From positions 186,001 through 250,000 of the forward strand of contig NZ_CP009747.1 of NCBI RefSeq assembly GCF_000800255.1: a stretch of 64,000 bases of DNA. The letters are read 5' to 3'. Below the pieces are notes generated by a model. The model searched no databases, was not told the DNA's origin, and saw only the letters and a program-made list of their open reading frames with translations. Each line of letters starts with the position of its first letter. Positions within the stretch are counted from its first letter, which is position 1. This document shows, piece by piece, positions 10,801 through 19,800 of the stretch. The stretch comes from Pseudomonas parafulva (GTDB lineage: Bacteria; Pseudomonadota; Gammaproteobacteria; Pseudomonadales; Pseudomonadaceae). Both the position numbers and the translations under genes were made by a program.

Positions 10801-13800
10801 GCAATTCGCTGAACCTGGGCGGCAACCTGAACCTGACCGGCCGCAACGACCTTGTCCTGAACGGCCTCCTGAGCGGCGCGGGCGGCTTGACCCAAAATGG
10901 CGCCAGCACCCTGACCCTCAACGGTGCCAACACCCAGATCGGCGCCACCAACCTCAATGCCGGCCGCCTCGTGCTCGGCAACGATGCCGCCTTGGGCAGC
11001 GGTGTGCTCAATACCGCCGCGGGCACTCGCCTGGATACCCGCACGGCGGTCAACCTCGGCAACGCCGTCAACCTCGGCGGAGCCCTGACCGTCGATGGCA
11101 GCGCCGACCTCGGCTTTGGCGGCCTGGTCAGTGGCGCCGGCAGCCTGCTCAAGCAGGGCGCTGCGACCTTGACCCTGTCCGGTCCCAACGTTTACCTGGG
11201 CGGCACCACCCTCGCCGCGGGTGGCTTGGTGCTGGGCAATGGCGACGCGCTGGGGCTCGGCAATTTGACCGTCACCGGGGCTGGAAGCCTGGATAACACG
11301 GTGGCGCTGTCGGTCGCCAACGCGGTCACCCTCGACGCCGACCTGGCCCTGCTCGGCAGCAACGACCTGCGTCTGGACGGTGTGATCGACGGTACCGGTC
11401 GCCTGATCAAGAACGGTGTCGGCACCCTCGCGCTCGGCGCACCGAACACCTTCATCGGCGGCACGCTGCTCAATGCCGGAACCTTGCTTTTGGACAACGC
11501 CAGTGCCATGGGCAGCGGCGCATTGAACGTGGGCGGCACGGCCACGCTGGATACCGGTTCGGCCTTCAACCTGGGCAACGACATCGCGCTGAATGCCGAT
11601 CTCACCCTCGCTGGCAGCAATGCCCTGGACCTCTCCGGCGTCATCAGCGGGGCAGGGCAGTTGATCAAGAACGGCGCGACCACGCTCACCTTGAACGGCG
11701 CGAACAGCTACGCTGGCGGCATCACGCTCAATGCCGGTGCTCTGGTGGTGGGCAACGGCGCCGCCTTGGGCAGCGGTGCCCTCAACGTTGCCGGTGCGAC
11801 GCGCCTGGACAACAGCACGTCGCTCACACTGGGCAACGCCATTACGCTCAATGCCGACCTGACCTTGGGCGGCAGCAACGACCTCGGCCTGGCAGGCGCC
11901 ATCAGCGGCAGCGGCGGTCTGGTCAAGAATGGTCCAGCCAACCTCACCCTCAGCGGCAACAACAGCTTCACTGGCGTGGTCGATCTGCTCGGCGGCACCC
12001 TCACCAGCGCAACGGCGACGGCACTGGGCAACGCCTCGGCGGTGAACGTCGGTGCCGGCGCCAATCTCGCGCTCGGCGCCAGCACGGCCGTGGGTGGGCT
12101 CAACGGAGCGGGAGCAGTCAACCTCGGTGCGGGCAGCGACCTGAGCGTCGGTGGCAATGGCCTGGACAGCCTCTTCAGCGGCGCCTTGAGCGGCAGCGGC
12201 GGGCTGATCAAGCAAGGCCCCGGCACCCTGCAACTCACCGGCAGTAACGGGCTGACCGGCGCCACCACGGTCAACGCCGGGCTGCTTGTGGTCACCGGCT
12301 CGCTGGCCAGCGTCTCCGTGCAGGTCAATGCGGGCGCCAGCCTCGGTGGTGGCGGCAGCCTGCCGGGCGCGGTGGATATTGCCGATGGCGCGCACCTGCT
12401 GGCCAACAGCGGCAGCACCCTGAGCACCGGCGCGCTGACCCTGCACAGCGGTTCGATCCTCGATTTCGGCCTCGGCGCGCCGGTCAGCGGCAGCAACGCA
12501 CTGGTCAGCGTCAACGGCAACCTCACCCTAGACGGCACCCTCAACGTCACCGACCTTGGCGGGTTCGGCACCGGTATCTACCGCCTGTTCGACTACACCG
12601 GCGCACTGCTCGACAACGGCCTGGCCTTGGGCACCTTGCCCGGCAGCGTGATGCCGAGCGACCTGCAAGTGCAGACGTCGGTCGGCGCGCAAGTCAACCT
12701 GTTGGTCGGCGGCGCGGCTGGTGGCGTGCAGTTCTGGGACGGTCTCGAGACACTGGCCAACGGTTCCATCGACGGCGGCAGCGGCACCTGGGACGCCAGC
12801 ACCGGCAACTGGACCAACCTCGCCGGTACGCTCAACAGCGCCTGGGGCGGCGAGTTCGCGGTGTTCCAGGGCGCAGCGGGCGACGTCACCCTGGTCGGCT
12901 CCCAAACGGCCAGCGGCATGCAGTTCGTCACCGATGGCTATCGCCTGATCGGCAGCGGCGGGCTGGAGCTGGTCAACGCGGCCAACGGCGCGTTCGCCGT
13001 GCGGGTCGATCCCGGCGTGAACGCCACGCTGGAAGTCGATCTTTCGGGCAGCGGCCGACTGGCCAAGCTCGACCGCGGCACGCTGGTGCTCGGCGGGGTC
13101 AACAGCTACACCGGTGGCACCTTGCTGCAAGGCGGCCGGATCGTGCTCGGCAACGACCGCGCGCTCGGTGGCGGCGCGGTCACGACCGCAGGCGGCACGG
13201 CGCTGGACAGCCGCACGGCGGTCACCCTTGGCAACGACTTCGCCCTCGGCGGCGCGCTGACCTTGGACGGCAGCGCCGACCTTGGCCTGGTCGGCGTGAT
13301 CCAGGGCGCCGGCAGCCTGGTCAAGAATGGCGCTGGCACGCTGACCCTCGGCAACGCCAACCGCTACAGCGGCGGCACCACCTTGAATGCCGGTAGCCTC
13401 GTCGTGGGCAGCGATCTGGCGCTGGGCAGCGGTAGCCTGACCGTCGGCGGTGCGTCCAGCCTCCTGGCGCCTGGCCAGATCGCACTGGCCAACGCAGTGA
13501 CCCTCAACGCCAACCTGACCCTGCCCGGCACGGGCGACCTGCGTCTGGATGGCACGCTCAGTGGCAGCGCTGGGCTGATCAAGAATGGCAGCGGCTCGCT
13601 CGTCCTTTCCGGGAGCAACAGCTATCAGGGCGGCACGCGTCTGGACGCGGGCACGCTGCAGGTTGGCAGTGATGCCGCGCTGGGCAGCGGGACGCTCACG
13701 GCAGCGGCGGGCACCACCCTGTCGGCGACTGCTCAAGTGAACCTGTCCAACACCCTCGAACTGCTGGGCGATCTGACCTTGGCCAGCGCGCAGGACCTGG

Positions 13801-16800
13801 CGCTCAACGGCAGCGTCGGCGGCGCAGGTGGCCTGACCAAGACTGGAAGCGGCACCTTGACCCTGGGCGGCGGCAATACCTATCAAGGCGATACCATCCT
13901 GGCCGGCGGCACCCTGCTGCTGGAGAGCGACACGGCGCTCGGCCTGGGTGCACTGAACGCCGCCGACGGCACTCAGCTCGACAGCCGCGTGGCAGTCAAC
14001 CTCGGCAACGCTGTCAATCTTGCGGGCACGCTGGCGATCCTCGGCAGCAACGACCTCAGTTTCTCCGGGCCGATCACTGGCCTCGGCGGCCTGAGCAAGA
14101 CCGGACCGGGCAACCTCACCCTCGCGGGCGCCAACGCCTTCGACGGTGGCGTGGTCCTCGGCGCGGGCAGCCTGACGCTGGGCGACGATGCGGCGTTGGG
14201 CAACGGTGCGTTGTCGGTCATCGGCGACGGCACGCTGTCCGGCACCACCGCGCTGCAAATCGCCAATGCCATCGGCCTGGCCGATGGCGCCAACCTGACC
14301 CTCGACGTCGGCCAGGACCTGGCCCTGTCGGGCGCGATCAGCGGTGACGGCACCCTCACCAAGCAGGGCAGCGGTCAACTGCAACTCGCGGGCGATAACC
14401 GCTTCACCGGCGGCACGCTGCTGCAAGCCGGCAGCCTGTTGCTGGGCACCGCCAATGCCTTGGGCAGCGGTGCGTTGAGCGTGATCGACGATGCCTTGCT
14501 GGACATCACCCAGGCGCTGACGGTGAGCAATGCGATCAACCTGACCAGCGGTAACCTGACCCTCGGTGGCGCGCAGGATCTGGTGCTCGACGGCGTGATC
14601 GCAGGTGGCGGTGCGCTGGTCAAGAATGGCGGTGCCAGCCTGACCCTCGCAGGCGCCAACACCTTCGGGGGTGCCACCCAACTCAACGGCGGCACGCTGA
14701 TCGTCGGCAACGACAGTGCCCTGGGCAGCGGGTCGCTGATCGCGGCCGACGGCACCGCGCTCGATGCCAACACCGACACTCGTCTGGCCAACAACCTGAC
14801 AGTGGGTGGCGTACTCACCCTGCCAGGCTCTGCCGACTTCACCTTGAACGGTGTGATCGACGGCCCCGGCGGCCTGAACAAGTCGGGTGCCAGCACCCTG
14901 ATCCTCAACGGCGCCAATACTTACCTGGGGGGCACCACGCTGGGCGCCGGCCAGTTGGTGGTCGGCGACGACACTGCCTTGGGCCTGGGCGGTCTCACCG
15001 TCGCCGGCGCTTCGACCTTGAGCAGTGGCAGCGCCGCCACCACATTGGCCAACGATGTGGCACTGGATGCCGACCTGAGCGTCGTGGGCAGCAACGACCT
15101 GACCTTGAATGGCGTGGTAAACGGCGCCGGCGCCCTGGTCAAGCAAGGCGACGGCAACCTGACCCTCTCCGCCAGCAATGGCTACCAAGGCGGCACTCAG
15201 CTCGAAGCCGGGCGCCTGACCCTCGGCAATGGTGGTGCGCTGGGCAGCGGGCCTCTGGCCGTGACCGGTGATGCCACGCTCGGCACTGCAGCGCCGCTGA
15301 CCCTGGGCCGTCTTGTCGCCCTGAGCAATGGCGCCACGCTCACGCTCGATGCCGACAACGCGCTGGTCCTCACGGGCGACCTGAGCGGCACCGGCAACCT
15401 GATCAAGACCGGCGCCGACGACGTGACCCTGGTGGGCGGCAAGACGTTCACCGGCAACGTCGTCGTGCAGGCCGGTTCGCTCACCACACAGGGCAACGGC
15501 GTGTTGGCCAATGTCGGCACTCTGGACCTCGCTGCGGGTGGGCAGTTGAACCTCAACGGCGACGCCAGCCTCGGCGCGCTGAGTGGCAGCGGTCAGGCCA
15601 ACCTCGGCAGCGGCGCCACCCTGAGCCTTGGCAGCAATGATCTCGACACAGCGTTCGCCGGGGCGCTGAACGGGCTCGGCAGCCTGGCCAAGGTCGGTAA
15701 TGGGCGGCTGATCCTGAGTGGCGTCAGCGCCTTGGGCGGCAACACCCAGGTCAATGGCGGCACCTTGCAGGTCGATGGCACGCTATCCAGCGCCGGGCTT
15801 AACGTTGCCAGCGGCGCCAGCTTGAGCGGCAGCGGCACGGTTGCGGCGCCGGTCGGCATCGGTGCGAGCGGGCGCTTGATCGGCAACAGCGGCAGCACCC
15901 TGGGCCTTGGCTCACTGGTGCTGGACAACGCGGCCAACGTCGATGTCGGGCTGGCCACGCCGAGCATCAACAGCGCGGCGCTGTTCGCCGTGGGCGGTGA
16001 CCTGACCTTGGGCGGTACGCTGAACATCAGCGACATCGGCGGCTTCGGCAACGGTGTGTACCGGCTGTTCGACTATGGCGGCGTGCTCACCGACAACGGC
16101 CTGGCCTTCGGCAACCTGCCGCTGGGCGTGGCGCTGGGTAACCTGGCGCTACAGACCGCGCTGGTCAATCAGGTCAACCTGCTGGTCAGCGGCAGCGGCT
16201 TGAACATCCTGTTCTGGAACGGCAGCCAGACCCAAGCCAGCGGCCAGATCGAAGGCGGGGCCGGGGTGTGGAACGCGAGCACGACCAACTGGACCGACTT
16301 CGACGGCACCGTCAACAGCATTTGGGGCGACACCTTCGCGGTGTTCCAGGGCACGCCGGGCGATGTCAGTGTCGAAGGCAACCAGCGCGTCACCGGCCTG
16401 CAGTTCGCCGCCGACGGTTACCGCGTGATCGACGGCAGCGCCGGTCAGTTGGAGCTGATCGACGGCGAACGCGGTGACACGCCGGTGCGGGTGGATCGCG
16501 GCGTGACGGCGACGCTCGACCTGCCGCTGGTGGGCAGCGGCAGGCTGACCAAACTCGACAGCGGCACCCTGGTGCTCGGTGGCAGCAACCGCTACAGCGG
16601 CGGCACCCAGCTCGGTGGCGGTACGCTGGTGCTGGGCAGCGACTCGGCGTTGGGCAGCGGTGCGCTGGATACCGTCGCCGGTACCACGCTGGATGCCAAT
16701 CAAGCGGTGAACATCGGCAACGCAATCAACCTGACCGGGCCACTCACCGTGGCCGGTAGCAATGACTTGACCCTGAGCGGCACCGTCGCCGGGCCCGGCA

Positions 16801-19800
16801 GCCTGGTCAAGGCGGGCGATGCGGCGCTGGCGCTCTCCGGCGACAACGGCTATGCCGGTGGCACCTCGCTGCAAGGCGGCACCTTGGTGGTGGGCGCAGA
16901 CACTGCGCTGGGCAGCGGCGTGCTGAGCGCGGCTGACGGCACGAGCCTGGACAGCAGCCAGGCGGTCACGCTGGCCAACGCCGTCAACCTGGCCGGCGAC
17001 CTCACCGTGCTCGGCGACAACGAGCTGGCCCTGGGCGGTCCGGTCAGCGGCGCGGGGCGTCTGTTCAAGGCCGGCTTCGCGCGCTTCAGCCTGCTGGGCG
17101 CCAACCGCTTCAGCGGCGGCACCGAACTGCGCAGCGGCACCCTGGTGGTGGGTAACGATGCCGCCCTCGGTACCGGTTCACTGGACGTCACCGGTGCGGC
17201 CAGCCTGGACAGCAGCCAAGCGGTCAGACTGGCCAATCCGGTCAATGTCAGCGGTACGCTCGACGTCGAAGGCAGCAACGATCTGCAACTGGCCGGCGTG
17301 CTCAGCGGCAACGGTGTGCTGAACAAGAACGGCGCCGCCGACCTGACCCTGTCGGGCAACAACACCTTCAGCGGTATCCTCAACATCCTCTCCGGCAGCC
17401 TCAGCACCCTGGGCACCACTGCCCTCGGCACCCAGAGCGCGCTCAATGTCAGCAGCGGCGCTCGGCTCAACCTCGACGGCAGCACTACCCTGGGCGACAT
17501 CGGCGGCACCGGGGCGATCCAGATCGCCCAGGGCAACAGCCTGAACGTGCAGGGCGGTGTATTCGATGGCCAGATCAGCGGCACCGGCACCCTGAACAAA
17601 CTGAGCGTGCGTCGCCTGGCACTCACCCGCGTCAACACCCATGTGGGCGATACCCATGTGCAAGCCGGCGAACTGCAAGTGGACGGCTCGCTGGACAGCG
17701 GCAACGTGACCGTGGCCAGTGGCGCGACCCTGTCGGGCAGCGGCAACCTCGGTGGCGCGGTGTCGGTGAGCAATGGGGCGACGCTGTCCACCGTGACCGG
17801 CTCGACCTTGCAAGTGGGCAGCCTGAGCCTGGAGCCTGATGCGGTGGTGACGGCGCAGCTCGGGGCACCGGACCCTGACGGTCAGCCGCTGGTCCAGGTG
17901 GCCAACGACCTCACCCTGCATGGCACGCTGAATGTGGTCGACATCGGCGGCTTCGGCGCCGGCGTGCACCGCCTGTTCCTGTACGGCGGCGCCTTCACCG
18001 ACAACGGCATCAGCGTCGGCAGCACGCCGCTGCCCGATGTCGAAGTAGCGCTGCAAGCGACCGTGCCCAACCAGGTCAACCTGGTGGTGGGAGGGGCCAG
18101 CAACGTGCTGTTCTGGGATGGCAGCGACACCACCGGCAATGGCCAGATCGACGGCGGCAACGGTACCTGGGACGCCGTCAGCCGCAACTGGACCGATGCC
18201 AACGGCGCGGTCAACAACGCCTGGAACAGCACTTTCGCCGTGTTCCAAGGCCCGGCGGGCACCGTCACCCTCGATGGCAGCCAGGCGATCACCGGCCTGC
18301 AGTTCATGACCGACGGCTATTCGCTGCAAAGCGCGGGCACGGGTGAACTGCTGACCAGCGGCACCACCAACGTGCGCGTCGACAGCGGCGCCACCGCCAC
18401 GGTCGGCGTGCCGATCAACGGCACCGGTCTTCTGGCCAAGCAGGATGGCGGCACGCTGGTGCTCAATACGGCCAATGGCTACAGCGGCGGCACCGCGCTC
18501 AATCGCGGCGCTTTGGTGGTGGGCAACGACGGCGCCCTGGGCAGTGGCCTGCTTACCGCCGCAGCGGGCACCCTGCTGGACAGCAACACGGCGGTCAGCC
18601 TGGCCAATGCCGTGCTGCTCGAAGGCGCCTTGACCCTCGGCGGCAGCGCGGCGCTGACCTTGGCGGGTAGCGTCAGCGGCGAGGGCGGCCTGATCAAGAA
18701 CGGCGCTGCGCCACTCACCCTCACCGGTAGCAACGTGTACAGCGGCGGCACCCAGATCAACGGCGGCAGCCTGATCGGCAACAGCAACAGCCTGCAAGGC
18801 GCGATCCTCAACAATGCGGCGTTGACCTTCGAGCAGGCAGCCGACGGTCGCTACACCGGCAATCTCACTGGCAGCGGCACCCTGAGCAAGAACGGCAGCG
18901 GCGAGCTGCTGCTCACTGGCAACAATGGCCTGACCGGTACCACTTCGGTGAATGCCGGCAGCCTGCGTGTCGACGGTCGCCTGGACAGCGCCAGGGTGCA
19001 GGTCGCCCGCGGCGCGCGGCTGGGCGGCAGTGGCGTCTACGCCGGGCAGGTGCTGCTCGCCGACGGCGCCAGCCTGGTGGCCGGACAGAGCAGCACGCCG
19101 CTGACCCTGGGCGGGCTCGAACTGGCGTCCGGTAGCACCCTGGACTTCGCCTTGGGCGCTCCGGATGCGGCCAGCACGGTGGTCAAGGTCGAGGGCAACC
19201 TGGTGCTCGACGGCACCTTGAATGTCACCGATGTCGGTGGATTCTCAACCGGCGTCTATCGACTGTTCAGCTACGGCGGGGCGCTGACCGACAACGGCCT
19301 GGCCCTCGGCGCCGTGCCGGGCAGCGTGGCCTTGGGCGATCTGGCGTTGCAGACCGCCATCGCCCGGCAGATCAACCTGGTGGTGCAGCATGCGGGCGAT
19401 CCGGTGCAGTTCTGGAACGGTAACCAGACCAACCCCGACGGCAGCATCGGCGGCGGCAGTGGCACCTGGGGGCCGAACACCAACTGGACCAATGCCAACG
19501 GCACCACGGGTGAAACCTGGAGCGATGCCTACGCCGTGTTCGGTGGCCAGCCCGGCACCGTCACCGTGGTCGGCAACCCGTCGTTCAGCGGCCTGCAATT
19601 CCTCAGCGATGGCTACCAATTGGTGCCGGGTGCCGAGGGCAGCCTGACGCCGGTCAATGGCGCCGACGGCAGCCTGGCGCCAGTGCGTGTCGATGCCGGT
19701 GCCAGCGCCGAGATCAGTGTGCCGCTGGTGGGCAGCGGCGGTATCGAGAAGCTCGATGCCGGCACCTTGGTGCTCAGTGGCGCCAACCGCTACACCGGCG

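Noticed and set aside
9048..12446. Antisense open frame of 1,132 codons (and several similar ones) opposite the autotransporter
   Set aside because: It mirrors the GC-rich repeats of the sense gene. Such long stop-free antisense frames are expected from this codon use, and there is no start context or family match.
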